Origin: Symsagittifera roscoffensis
Lineage: Eukaryota; Xenacoelomorpha; Acoela; Convolutidae
NCBI RefSeq assembly: GCF_963678635.1
Contig: NC_087067.1
Span: 38,971,682 to 39,035,681, forward strand
DNA length: 64,000 nt
Reading direction: 5' to 3'
Of the stretch, positions 11,037 to 20,719 are shown piece by piece; position 1 is the stretch's first letter, and the number at the start of each line of letters is the position of its first letter. A program made the translations under genes and the position numbers. The notes beneath the pieces are model-generated. The model ran no database searches, was not told the origin of the DNA, and was given only the letters and a program-made list of their open reading frames with translations.

Positions 11037-11504
11037 ATGTCATTTAAAAACCTAGGAAATAAACAAACAATCGTTTTACACAATTGTGAAATAGATAACA
11101 AAAAATACGACCTTGTAATCACACCTCATACACAAACAGTTGGATACATTCGAACAAAACGACAAACACTAAAAAGAAAAATAATAACGAAACAAAGACA
11201 AATAACACGAAAAAGATTTTCAAAAAATCGAAACGCATTTTCAGAATCAGAAACCAACAGTTTAGACGAACTTTACAAACTAAAAGAATCAATAGATAAA
11301 AATTACCCACTTCACGATCAATTATATTTTTCTGACTCAGAAACAACTTCAAATTCATCAAAAAGAGGAAAAAGAAGAATAAAAAAGCAGTATAAACACA
11401 AACCAGTACATTTATACAATTGGAATCAACCAATTCGACACATTAATAATTACATATTAACAGTCATCGAACGAAAAAATGAGCTCAACGCACACTCCAG
11501 GTGA
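11037..11504 (+). CDS. Basic pre-Gag protein of the retroelement
   Basis: This is a 155-residue frame beginning at ATG 11037. It is strongly basic, with two Lys/Arg clusters: KRQTLKRKIITKQRQITRKR at about 41-60 and KRGKRRIKKQYKHK at about 113-126. A Ser/Glu/Asp segment lies between them. Its last 26 bases overlap the Gag-Pol start (ATG 11479), in a different frame. Basic clusters like these suit nuclear localisation or RNA binding, but no family is recognised. The overlap suggests that Gag-Pol is made by leaky scanning or coupled re-initiation. The ORF is intact like the rest of the element. Confidence 0.7.
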   Translation: MSFKNLGNKQTIVLHNCEIDNKKYDLVITPHTQTVGYIRTKRQTLKRKIITKQRQITRKRFSKNRNAFSESETNSLDELYKLKESIDKNYPLHDQLYFSDSETTSNSSKRGKRRIKKQYKHKPVHLYNWNQPIRHINNYILTVIERKNELNAHSR

Positions 11505-14500
11505 AGAAAGTCCAGATGATGATGAAATCTTTCCTTTTATAGTAGATGCAACCACTGATAGAGGACAGCATATATTTTGCACAAATTTACTATTAAATTT
11601 ATTTGAACCCGGAATCAGTCCATGTAAAACAGAGTTCCCAGATGTAAAAATCAAAAGACAAATCATAGACCACTACTTAAAAGATATATGCAACATAACA
11701 CAACAGTATGGAATCTACTCCATAGAATTCACCTCACCAAACCATAATAATAGAAAATATACAATTCAAACAGACGATCTTGATTTAGAATTTTCAAAAG
11801 TTTTTTCAGAATATATAAAAAGCATCCAATATCATAACTCACAAAGAGCAAACTCCATATTCACCAATGAAGTTTTCGCAATAATATATAGTTATATTTC
11901 GATATTAGAAAACGAAATCCCAATAACAAATGTCTCACCGACAGAAACATCTAAACATTTAAGAGTACGACATGAAATCACACTACTCTCTAGTTATTTA
12001 AACATCATTAAAGAAAATTTCACGAAAGACGACGTTTCACAACATACAAAACACGATCTACAAAAAATTTTGGCATGGTTCATAATAGATTATTTCACAC
12101 ACAATATTGATTTAATTGCACAAGCAAGAAAAAATTTTAGACCCCAAAACTCGAACGATGATACCGCTATCACAGAACAATCAGATTATGTTTGGGACCC
12201 CGAATGGTCTCATCCCGCATTTATAAGCTTCCCACAAACAATCTCAAGTCAAGCAATAAGTACAATATCTTACATAAGAGATTATGTAAAAGTAATACCA
12301 TTAACCATTGATGCGACACCATTAAACTATAATACATTTTTACCCGATACACAAAATAATAGTTTAAACTCTACAGTTATACACAATGAAAACCTCAATG
12401 GAACTAGGAATCTTACTCAACAAGATATCCAGACACCATCACACTTCATAAATGAAGAAATTGTACACACAACAACTACACAACAAAGTATTTCACCAAT
12501 ACGCCCAAATTTAACAACACCAAGAAATACAAATCCTTCACAAACACAGGTAACCTTACAATCAACCGTTAAACCTTCGGTTGCCCCTAAATATTCACAT
12601 ATGGATTACCAAACATACAGACCCATGACAATACCATCAAAAACACGCAAAACATTCACTAGAAACAACTTTACAGACCATAATTATAATTATACACATC
12701 CATCAAAAACATATAATCAACCACAAAGAAATTTTAACCAATATACAAGATCTCGAAATTGGGATAACCCAATGACCCAACCTAATTCAATAAATTTCCA
12801 AACAAATCCTCCACAGGATCACAGTGAAAATTACCCATTTTTTCAACAAAATAAAAATAAAAAACAGACATCTTATCAAATGGATTATTTATCCTCAGAT
12901 GATGATTTCTTACAATCAAATATATTTGCACCAAATACTCAAGAATATCGTAGACAAGGAATACAGAAAACACGTACAAATCATAGAAATTTTTCTCCAC
13001 AACCAATAGATGCACAACATCAACAACCAATTCAACAACAAAATCTAATTAATACACAATCTTTTCAACCAATTCAACAACAAAATCCAATGACTGCACA
13101 CTCGTATCAAGCATCACAAATGCAAAATGAAATACCACTCCCATATTATCTCCAACAACATGAAATAACAAGAAACCAACTTTCAAATTTTTCTCAAATG
13201 CCAAATGCAGCAGAATCATTACAAATGACAATGAATCCATACCTTATGGGTGGATCATCAATAACATCAAACAAACCTTTAATGGTTTTCACAGGAACAG
13301 ACCCTGAATATTCTGTAGAAGATTATTTAAATGCAGTAACAGCAAACCTGATTTTAAATATTGGACCTGAACCAATTAATACGCCACTACATCAAAACTG
13401 GATACATCGACGCACAGCGTTAATACAAACAACCTTAGATGGCGCAGCCCAAAAATGGTTTTCAGTACTACCTCTAGAAATAAAATCAAACTGGAAAACG
13501 TTTACACAGGAATTTTCAAAAATGTTTGACTCCGAAAGAAACAAACAACAACAAAGAGTTTTATGTAATGAAATTCGCAGATTACCAAACGAAACCATCA
13601 AGCAAATAGCAGTACGAATCGAAACACTAGTTCGAAAAGCATATTCATTAAATACACATGACTATAAAAACACAAAGATGACAGAAATCTTAATGATGAC
13701 CTTAACACCACAATTAAGGAAAATAGCAATAAAAAAGAGAGCATCCCATCCTTCTTCAATTCGCGAACCCGATTTAGATTTTCGAAAACTAGTAGACAAA
13801 TTAGAACAAGCAGAAATCACGATGAAACTAGAAGAAACGGAAAATCTGAAATTACAATACGTTAACAGAATTGAAACGACTCCCACTAATATTAATAATA
13901 TACAGGAATCAGAGACAGACCTCGTTGAAAAAATCACTGAAATACTCAATATTTACGAAAAGAACCCAAACTTTAAAGGCAAACCATCTTTCAAAAAATG
14001 GTGTAATTATTGCCGACGATACGGACATAGTATTTCCGAATGTAGACAAAAACAGCAAGACAATCAAAATAAACCTCAAAAATATAAAGAACCAAATAAA
14101 TCATTCTATCAATACATGAAAAAAGATCAAAATCTACCGAACAAAACAGTCTACAGCAACAACAGTTCAGGAAAACCACTCCCGAACAATACAAATTATA
14201 CAAGAAATCAATCACCATATAACTCAAGTTATAGAGGAAGATCACCAGAACGAAGAAACACGAATAATTCATCACAAAATCACTACAATAGACCAAATAG
14301 TCGAAATAACTACTCCAGATCAAATTCAAATACACAACGATTTGTTTCTAGATCTAATTCCCAATCAAGAAATAACTACTATCCAAACAACCAATCACGA
14401 AATTCGTCATACAATAGGAATAGAAACTACTCCTATAATCGAAATAGAAGTTATTCAAACAACCGAAACCAGAATTACCCGAACAATCGATCAAGGAATA

Positions 14501-17500
14501 ACTCATATAATAGATCGAACGATAACAGACCAAACAATAATTACCAAAACAGATCGCGAAATAATTCACAAAATCGACACTCAAGTTATAATAATCGTTA
14601 TAGAAATTATTCCCAATCACCACACCGGAATAATAATAACTATAATAATTCTAATAATCGCCACAGAAGTAGTACACCTAAACATCAAAGACAAATCAAT
14701 CAAGTACAGTCAAATCCAGAAACAACATCAGACCCTCCAGGTATTGATGACACAGTAACTGATACGTTACAACTCAATCAAATAAACTGTACATCATCAG
14801 ATTCAGAAAGTGATACTGAAAACACTCTTTCTATCAATATGATAAAAGTCGAAAATGACTATGAATCTGTCATATATGAACAACCCTTTTCATCACACAT
14901 ATATGAAAATCAATCAGAATTTCTTCAAAATTATTACACTACACCCATAAATTCCACACCAACGACGCAAGAAACAAATGAAATTAACACTACAAATCAA
15001 ACCAATAAAAATACCAAAACAAAATGCTTGAATACAAACCACATTTATCAAAATATACAAAAAGAACAACCCAAAGAAAAAATTTGGACAATACCATTTC
15101 TCTTAGAAAGCCCAAGAAATAAAGAATTTCAACCACCAGACCTTGAAATAGATTTTTTGATTGATTCAGGAGCAGAATCAAACATAATAAACATCCCCAC
15201 ATGGAATGAAATAAAAACTTTACACCCAAAGCTAACACCTCTTGAAACCTCCAGTAAATTAGCAACAGCACAAGGATCAACATTGATAAACTACGGAAAA
15301 ATCCAATTATTTCTCCTCCCCACCAGAACAATGGAACAAAGCAAAATTTTAAATAAGCCATTTAAACAAATATTCCATATCACTGACATTAAATATAATA
15401 TCATTGGAATACCATTTATTTCGAAGTATATACCAACAATTAACATACTAAATAGTAAAATATTAATCAAAGATAAATATACAAAAACAAAAGAAACATC
15501 CTTAACATTTTTTCAAAGATTAAATAAACAACCACCATTCTTTTCAAAATTCTACCCGATATTTAACCAACAAAGAAAACACCTAAAACCACTATCAGGA
15601 AATATCTATAATTTTTCAATCAAACAAGTTCACCAATATGATAAAGAACAAAACAAACAAAAATTTTATATGTCAGATTTTGAATTCAAACCTATTCACA
15701 AATTTTTCAAAATCACAATCTCATCCATAAAATATTTGAAAAATTCGAATTCCGATATCATTTCCTTACATGTCTATAACAACACACCTTACCAAGTAAC
15801 ATTACCTTTAGGACTTTTAGGATATTGTGAAACCAACGCTACAATATCACCAATACACGAAAAAGCCTATCGCGTAAATAATATACTCCAATTACTAGAT
15901 ATTTGCCAATCTACAATTCTTAATGAAGAATTATCTATAAATAATATAATAAGTAACGAAAACAGAAATACGGATTATTTCACAAAAACTCCATATTTCA
16001 AACCTACATTCAACATAAGTAACTACACAGAGGACCAACAGAAATTTTTAACAATGTTTAATTTCCAACATTCACAAATAACACAAGACGAATTCGAAAA
16101 ATTAGCCAAACAGCTAATTAAATATTCATCAGTCTATGCAACATCAAAATTCGATGTTGGAAAAATCAGTTCATCACTACATCTCCCGTTAAAACCAGAC
16201 GCAGTTTTCAAAAAACAGAGAGCAAGTAAAGTACCAATTCACTTACATGATAAAGTGAACAGATTACTCGATATTTTAGAACAATACAACATTATATCAC
16301 CAGTTAATAAAGAAGAACAACCAAAAGGCAACACATTTATCAACCCCGTAATCATTCTAGCTAAAGGAGAATCATTAAAAATCGTTCTCGACGCTAGATA
16401 CCTCAATTCACTCATAGATGAATCAAAATGTAATTGGCCCATTGAACCAATACAAGTTATTTTAACAAAAATAAACGGCAAATACTTTACAACCGCCGAT
16501 ATGAATAGTGCATACAATCAAATGCCACTAGATGAACAATCACGACGTTTAACACAATTTGTTATCGGAAACCAACAATATGAATTCAACCGCTTATTCT
16601 ATGGAATATCCATAGGACCAGCAGCATTTTCAGCTTTTATGAGCAAAATTTTTAGACCACTAATACTCAAGAAAAACGCAATCACCTATTTAGACGATGT
16701 TTTTATGCAATCACAAACAAAAGACGAGATGTTCAATGTTTTAGAAAAATATCACCAAATACTTCAGAACGAAAATCTGAAGGCCGCCCCCGATAAATCA
16801 CACTTCTTTTTGACAAGAGTTAAATTCTTAGGACATAATATAGAAAGAAAAACAATCACTCCATTGAAATCACGCATTGACGCTATTCAAAAACTTCAAC
16901 CACCAACAAATAAAAAGAAAATCCAAGAATTTCTTGGAATGTTAAACTTTTTAAGTAAATATGTTTATAAAATGCAATTATATCTACGACCATTTTATAA
17001 CATCCTTAGACAACAAAATAATTTTGAATGGAACACAGAACATCAAACACGATTTGAAGAAGTAAAGAAACTTTTAACGGAACAAATTTCAAACACAATT
17101 CCAGATTCAAATCAACCATTTTATGCAATGTGCGATGCTTCGAACTTTGGCATCGGTGCAGCACTATTACAATCACATAATGGTACAAATAAAATGAACC
17201 TCATATCAGCAAATTCTCGATTATTCACTCAAGCAGAGCTACGACTCTCAACTCTAATGAGAGAATGTACAGCCATAATATATACACTGACAGAATATGA
17301 ATTTCTGATACTTGGATCAAAACATCCAACAGTTCTATTCACAGACCATAAACCAATCATCTTTCTCTTTACACAAAAATCTAACCCAAACCACCGAGTT
17401 TACAGATTTCAACTAATTCTAATGAAATTTCCAAACTTACATATAGTTTGGACTGCAGGAAAAAATCTTGCATTACCAGACACCTTAAGTCGAAATACAC

Positions 17501-19701
17501 CACCTGAATTACTTACACGAAAAACAACAGTTGAAATACCCAAAAACATAAAATTCTACCTTGCAGAAAACGAAACATCACCCCGATTGGAATGCAAATA
17601 TGCAGTAAAAACTGATATTGAACAATCACAAATAAATAGTTTACAACATTTCCCACTTTATTTAGATTGTCAAAATAATCATTATGAAGTTGATTTACTT
17701 GGAACATCAACTTTCAAACCAATCCCATATTCTCAATGGATAAAAAATAACACCCAACAAAAACGAACAAAACAACACCCGCCTAAGAAAGACCATTTTC
17801 CACTAATTGAAAAAGAAGATTTAACTGATAAAATAAATTTATCAGGACCACAAACAAATGATTCAAAATACACAATAAATCAAGTTTTTGACCTTCACGA
17901 CCCACTTGATACAATACCCTTATCTAAATTAGAAATCGAAAACATTTTTCTCCCCCCAACAGAAATAATTACAATTTCAACACTGAAACAATATCAAAAC
18001 CTTGACCCAGTAATTCGACAACTGAAATCATGGCACAAATATAAAACTAAACCTATCAAAGCAGATTCAACCATTCTAGGAAACAAAACACTCCTACGAT
18101 ACTTTCGCAAATTTAACAACACAACAATTAACGAAAATACAGACCTTTTAGAGTATAACCTGAATGAATCTACAGTTCCATGTCTCCCTATAAGTATGAT
18201 TCTTATAGCTTTTAATATTTCACATACACAAAATATTAAAGGACACTCTGGATCAGAAAAAACATATTCAAATTTTATACAAAACTTTTATTTCCCAAAT
18301 GCACCAATTTGGATAAAAGTACTATGCAATGACTGTATAGTATGTCAACTAAATAAACCTTACCCAAATCAAAAACAAATAGCACAAAAACAAGATTTTA
18401 AAGGACAAAGTTTGTACTTTAATCATCGTATCTCATTTGATACTAAAGGACCAATTTCACCCTCATCAGAAGGAAACTCCTACATTATGGTAATTGTTGA
18501 CGCATTTACACATTATGTAGCACTTAACCCAGTACCACATTGTAACGCTTATTACGCTTACACAACACTCTATGAACACTGGATAGCAAAATTCGGACTA
18601 CCAGAAATTTTAGTTACAGACAACGGTACAGAATTCATAAATAATGAAATTATCACACTATGTCATTTATATAACATTAAACACAAACCACGTACATCTC
18701 ATGCACCTTGGACAAACGGCTTAGTCGAAGGTATGAACCGTTCATTACAAGAATATCTTAGATGTATCATCAACGGAAATGATACAAAATATACCGAATG
18801 GTCAGCAGATGTAAAATTATTTCCCTTAGCGTATAATTCACAAATTACGACAACTTTAGGAATGTCACCATACGAAATGGTTTTTAACCAAAAGCCACGC
18901 AAACCAATAATGTTTACAGCAAATTCTCATAAAAACGCACAAGGTTATTGTCAGCCAAATAAAGACTCAATTTGTTATAACCTACCTTTACATACACACG
19001 ATGAAGATCATTTTCATCACCCACAAATTCTTAAACTAGCCTCCGGTACACACACCGAATGGATTCTAAATAGAGATAAAAAACACAATGAAATTTATCA
19101 AAAAATAACAAAAAAGTTATTACAAAGACAAAACATTAATGAACAAATCAATTCACGTTTTACACCAGCCTCCGAATTAAAAATTGGAACATTTGTTTTA
19201 ATACCTAATTTTAATACTCAAAAAGGAATTTCTAAAAAATTACAACCCCTTCGAAAAGGACCATACCAAATAATTGCAAAACCCACTGATGTCACATATA
19301 AAATTACCGACTCAAACAAAAAAGAAATCGTTCAACATCGAAACAACCTATTACCTTATTACCCAAAAGAATACGCACTCCGCGAATTAACTCAATTATA
19401 TTCTTTCACAGGATTAAAAATCATTCAAAATGAACCACATCTGAAAAACACAGAACAAAATGATAACCCCACCGAAAATCAAAACACAAAACCAATCGCC
19501 ACCAAAAACGATACACAAAACCATAAAGAATCCCCAAAACAAAGAAAAAATAGAAAAATGACCGAACAAATAATACCCCAAGAACAAATCGACAAATCAG
19601 AAAATAGAAAAACAACAAGACTCCGAAATCAACCACGTAAAAACTATAAAATATTCATCCCCCAATCTAAAATTTTAAAGAAAGTGGAATTTCAAAAGTA
19701 A
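11479..19701 (+). CDS. gag-pol: Gag-Pol polyprotein (2740 residues)
   Basis: A single open frame encodes Gag and Pol without a frameshift. Residues 1-600 are Asn/Gln/Thr-rich. About 600-790 is a capsid-like helical region (EDYLNAV... KWF... F). A CX2CX4HX4C zinc knuckle is at 842-855. About 905-1075 is an Asn/Arg/Ser/Tyr repeat tract. The protease has DSGA at 1229-1232. RT spans about 1557-1800 with YLDD at 1737-1740. RNase H starts at about 1883 (CDASNFGIGAAL). Integrase has an HHCC zinc region at about 2248-2292, catalytic D2321, D2381 and E2417 (D-x35-E), and a GPYQI motif at about 2595. RNase H before integrase and the GPY motif indicate Ty3/gypsy-type Pol. All catalytic residues are present, so the enzymes are probably active. 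Confidence 0.97.
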   Translation: MSSTHTPGEESPDDDEIFPFIVDATTDRGQHIFCTNLLLNLFEPGISPCKTEFPDVKIKRQIIDHYLKDICNITQQYGIYSIEFTSPNHNNRKYTIQTDDLDLEFSKVFSEYIKSIQYHNSQRANSIFTNEVFAIIYSYISILENEIPITNVSPTETSKHLRVRHEITLLSSYLNIIKENFTKDDVSQHTKHDLQKILAWFIIDYFTHNIDLIAQARKNFRPQNSNDDTAITEQSDYVWDPEWSHPAFISFPQTISSQAISTISYIRDYVKVIPLTIDATPLNYNTFLPDTQNNSLNSTVIHNENLNGTRNLTQQDIQTPSHFINEEIVHTTTTQQSISPIRPNLTTPRNTNPSQTQVTLQSTVKPSVAPKYSHMDYQTYRPMTIPSKTRKTFTRNNFTDHNYNYTHPSKTYNQPQRNFNQYTRSRNWDNPMTQPNSINFQTNPPQDHSENYPFFQQNKNKKQTSYQMDYLSSDDDFLQSNIFAPNTQEYRRQGIQKTRTNHRNFSPQPIDAQHQQPIQQQNLINTQSFQPIQQQNPMTAHSYQASQMQNEIPLPYYLQQHEITRNQLSNFSQMPNAAESLQMTMNPYLMGGSSITSNKPLMVFTGTDPEYSVEDYLNAVTANLILNIGPEPINTPLHQNWIHRRTALIQTTLDGAAQKWFSVLPLEIKSNWKTFTQEFSKMFDSERNKQQQRVLCNEIRRLPNETIKQIAVRIETLVRKAYSLNTHDYKNTKMTEILMMTLTPQLRKIAIKKRASHPSSIREPDLDFRKLVDKLEQAEITMKLEETENLKLQYVNRIETTPTNINNIQESETDLVEKITEILNIYEKNPNFKGKPSFKKWCNYCRRYGHSISECRQKQQDNQNKPQKYKEPNKSFYQYMKKDQNLPNKTVYSNNSSGKPLPNNTNYTRNQSPYNSSYRGRSPERRNTNNSSQNHYNRPNSRNNYSRSNSNTQRFVSRSNSQSRNNYYPNNQSRNSSYNRNRNYSYNRNRSYSNNRNQNYPNNRSRNNSYNRSNDNRPNNNYQNRSRNNSQNRHSSYNNRYRNYSQSPHRNNNNYNNSNNRHRSSTPKHQRQINQVQSNPETTSDPPGIDDTVTDTLQLNQINCTSSDSESDTENTLSINMIKVENDYESVIYEQPFSSHIYENQSEFLQNYYTTPINSTPTTQETNEINTTNQTNKNTKTKCLNTNHIYQNIQKEQPKEKIWTIPFLLESPRNKEFQPPDLEIDFLIDSGAESNIINIPTWNEIKTLHPKLTPLETSSKLATAQGSTLINYGKIQLFLLPTRTMEQSKILNKPFKQIFHITDIKYNIIGIPFISKYIPTINILNSKILIKDKYTKTKETSLTFFQRLNKQPPFFSKFYPIFNQQRKHLKPLSGNIYNFSIKQVHQYDKEQNKQKFYMSDFEFKPIHKFFKITISSIKYLKNSNSDIISLHVYNNTPYQVTLPLGLLGYCETNATISPIHEKAYRVNNILQLLDICQSTILNEELSINNIISNENRNTDYFTKTPYFKPTFNISNYTEDQQKFLTMFNFQHSQITQDEFEKLAKQLIKYSSVYATSKFDVGKISSSLHLPLKPDAVFKKQRASKVPIHLHDKVNRLLDILEQYNIISPVNKEEQPKGNTFINPVIILAKGESLKIVLDARYLNSLIDESKCNWPIEPIQVILTKINGKYFTTADMNSAYNQMPLDEQSRRLTQFVIGNQQYEFNRLFYGISIGPAAFSAFMSKIFRPLILKKNAITYLDDVFMQSQTKDEMFNVLEKYHQILQNENLKAAPDKSHFFLTRVKFLGHNIERKTITPLKSRIDAIQKLQPPTNKKKIQEFLGMLNFLSKYVYKMQLYLRPFYNILRQQNNFEWNTEHQTRFEEVKKLLTEQISNTIPDSNQPFYAMCDASNFGIGAALLQSHNGTNKMNLISANSRLFTQAELRLSTLMRECTAIIYTLTEYEFLILGSKHPTVLFTDHKPIIFLFTQKSNPNHRVYRFQLILMKFPNLHIVWTAGKNLALPDTLSRNTPPELLTRKTTVEIPKNIKFYLAENETSPRLECKYAVKTDIEQSQINSLQHFPLYLDCQNNHYEVDLLGTSTFKPIPYSQWIKNNTQQKRTKQHPPKKDHFPLIEKEDLTDKINLSGPQTNDSKYTINQVFDLHDPLDTIPLSKLEIENIFLPPTEIITISTLKQYQNLDPVIRQLKSWHKYKTKPIKADSTILGNKTLLRYFRKFNNTTINENTDLLEYNLNESTVPCLPISMILIAFNISHTQNIKGHSGSEKTYSNFIQNFYFPNAPIWIKVLCNDCIVCQLNKPYPNQKQIAQKQDFKGQSLYFNHRISFDTKGPISPSSEGNSYIMVIVDAFTHYVALNPVPHCNAYYAYTTLYEHWIAKFGLPEILVTDNGTEFINNEIITLCHLYNIKHKPRTSHAPWTNGLVEGMNRSLQEYLRCIINGNDTKYTEWSADVKLFPLAYNSQITTTLGMSPYEMVFNQKPRKPIMFTANSHKNAQGYCQPNKDSICYNLPLHTHDEDHFHHPQILKLASGTHTEWILNRDKKHNEIYQKITKKLLQRQNINEQINSRFTPASELKIGTFVLIPNFNTQKGISKKLQPLRKGPYQIIAKPTDVTYKITDSNKKEIVQHRNNLLPYYPKEYALRELTQLYSFTGLKIIQNEPHLKNTEQNDNPTENQNTKPIATKNDTQNHKESPKQRKNRKMTEQIIPQEQIDKSENRKTTRLRNQPRKNYKIFIPQSKILKKVEFQK
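13021..13092 (+). repeat. Short coding tandem repeat in gag
   Basis: The phrase QPIQQQN is encoded twice about 45 nt apart by almost identical DNA (CAACCAATTCAACAACAAAA). It is a recent in-frame duplication in the Gln-rich part of Gag. Confidence 0.7.
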
Positions 19702-20298
19702 TTTTAACATTTGCTTCACAATCTTGAAACCTCCGAAACATTTTTCATTTACATTTTTCAAAATAACATGCTGACAAGTACGTAATAATTCTAGTTCAAA
19801 ATAGAGCAATAGGATTCATCCAATCCGTCACTTTCTCTAACTCAAACTAAGACCAATTAGACGAATCATATAGAACTCCAGGCACATCTATAACTATAAC
19901 TTTACGACCTCCAGGTCAAAAATAAGCAAACCACTCCAACTTGACAACTAAAATAAATATCACCATAATACCGTACCCCTCCCTTATCTAATAACCCAAA
20001 GATCAACAATATTTCCCCAACTCAGACCACGAATACCCCCAAAGCAAATTTGTTAACTTAGCCTAAAGTAACAAAATGAACATTTTAATTAGCCTAAAGT
20101 ATAAAAATCTCACCATACCCCGGATCATTTGACAAACAAAAATAAAGAAAAAGACGACCTCCCAGTCACCATGAAAATTGCCCCCAACAATTTTTTACAA
20201 AACTCAACCCACTTGTCAAAAAACTAATAAATAATCCGACCACACTAGAAAATCGCCTCAAACAGCAAAAAATATTCGACCAAGAGATCATTTCTTAA
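19702..20298 (+). other. Non-coding spacer between Gag-Pol and downstream ORFs
   Basis: About 600 bases have no long frame. The segment is C/A-rich with repeated TTAGCCTAAAGTA (about 20056-20101). It could hold a splice acceptor or an internal promoter for the downstream cassette; none was identified with confidence. Confidence 0.4.
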
Positions 20299-20529
20299 AT
20301 GCTCTTCTCTCAATCAGTTACTCAAATACTCATAAATCTTAAACATTTTTTTACAATATTTGAAACCTTTATAATATTTCTTTTTGATATACTTGAATCT
20401 TTTCTAATAATCCTAATCATTTTTTGTAACATTTTTTTAATTTTCTACACTATACTCGAACTATTCCTCCAACTTTCCAAAACCCTTGATTACATCCACA
20501 GGTACGAGTCATATAACTTGTCTAAATGA
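20299..20529 (+). CDS. Small hydrophobic protein a of the retroelement
   Basis: This is a 76-residue frame, almost wholly Phe/Ile/Leu-rich, with one or two predicted membrane spans at about residues 15-55. It ends with TGA at 20527-20529, which overlaps the next ATG at 20526 as ATGA. Small membrane proteins next to viral glycoprotein genes are often viroporins or glycoprotein partners, but nothing here is a recognised family. High AT content can by itself create hydrophobic frames, so function is inferred mainly from the overlap. Confidence 0.5.
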   Translation: MLFSQSVTQILINLKHFFTIFETFIIFLFDILESFLIILIIFCNIFLIFYTILELFLQLSKTLDYIHRYESYNLSK

Positions 20530-20714
20530 TACGAACAATTTTCAGTAGAACCGATATTTTTTTATTGTTTGTAATTTTCATAACATTTTTATCATCCCTC
20601 ATTTTGACAATATGTAAATGTATAAAGAAAGCAATCTTCACATTTGCCCTAGCAACAATCCTTCTAATTCTTTTTTTGGAAGAATACTATAATAAACATA
20701 AACCTTCCCACTAA
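20526..20714 (+). CDS. Small hydrophobic protein b of the retroelement
   Basis: This is a 62-residue frame with two likely membrane spans (FLLFVIFITFLSSLILTI and FTFALATILLILFL) separated by CKCIKK. It starts in an ATGA overlap with the preceding frame. The next frame opens six bases after its stop. The topology would be a small hairpin membrane protein. No family recognised. Confidence 0.5.
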   Translation: MIRTIFSRTDIFLLFVIFITFLSSLILTICKCIKKAIFTFALATILLILFLEEYYNKHKPSH

Positions 20715-20719
20715 AGTAA

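Noticed and set aside
11119-14623. Long minus-strand open frames opposite Gag-Pol
   Set aside because: They are composition shadows of the A-rich coding strand (poly-Phe/Val/Leu translations) with no domain and no upstream signals.
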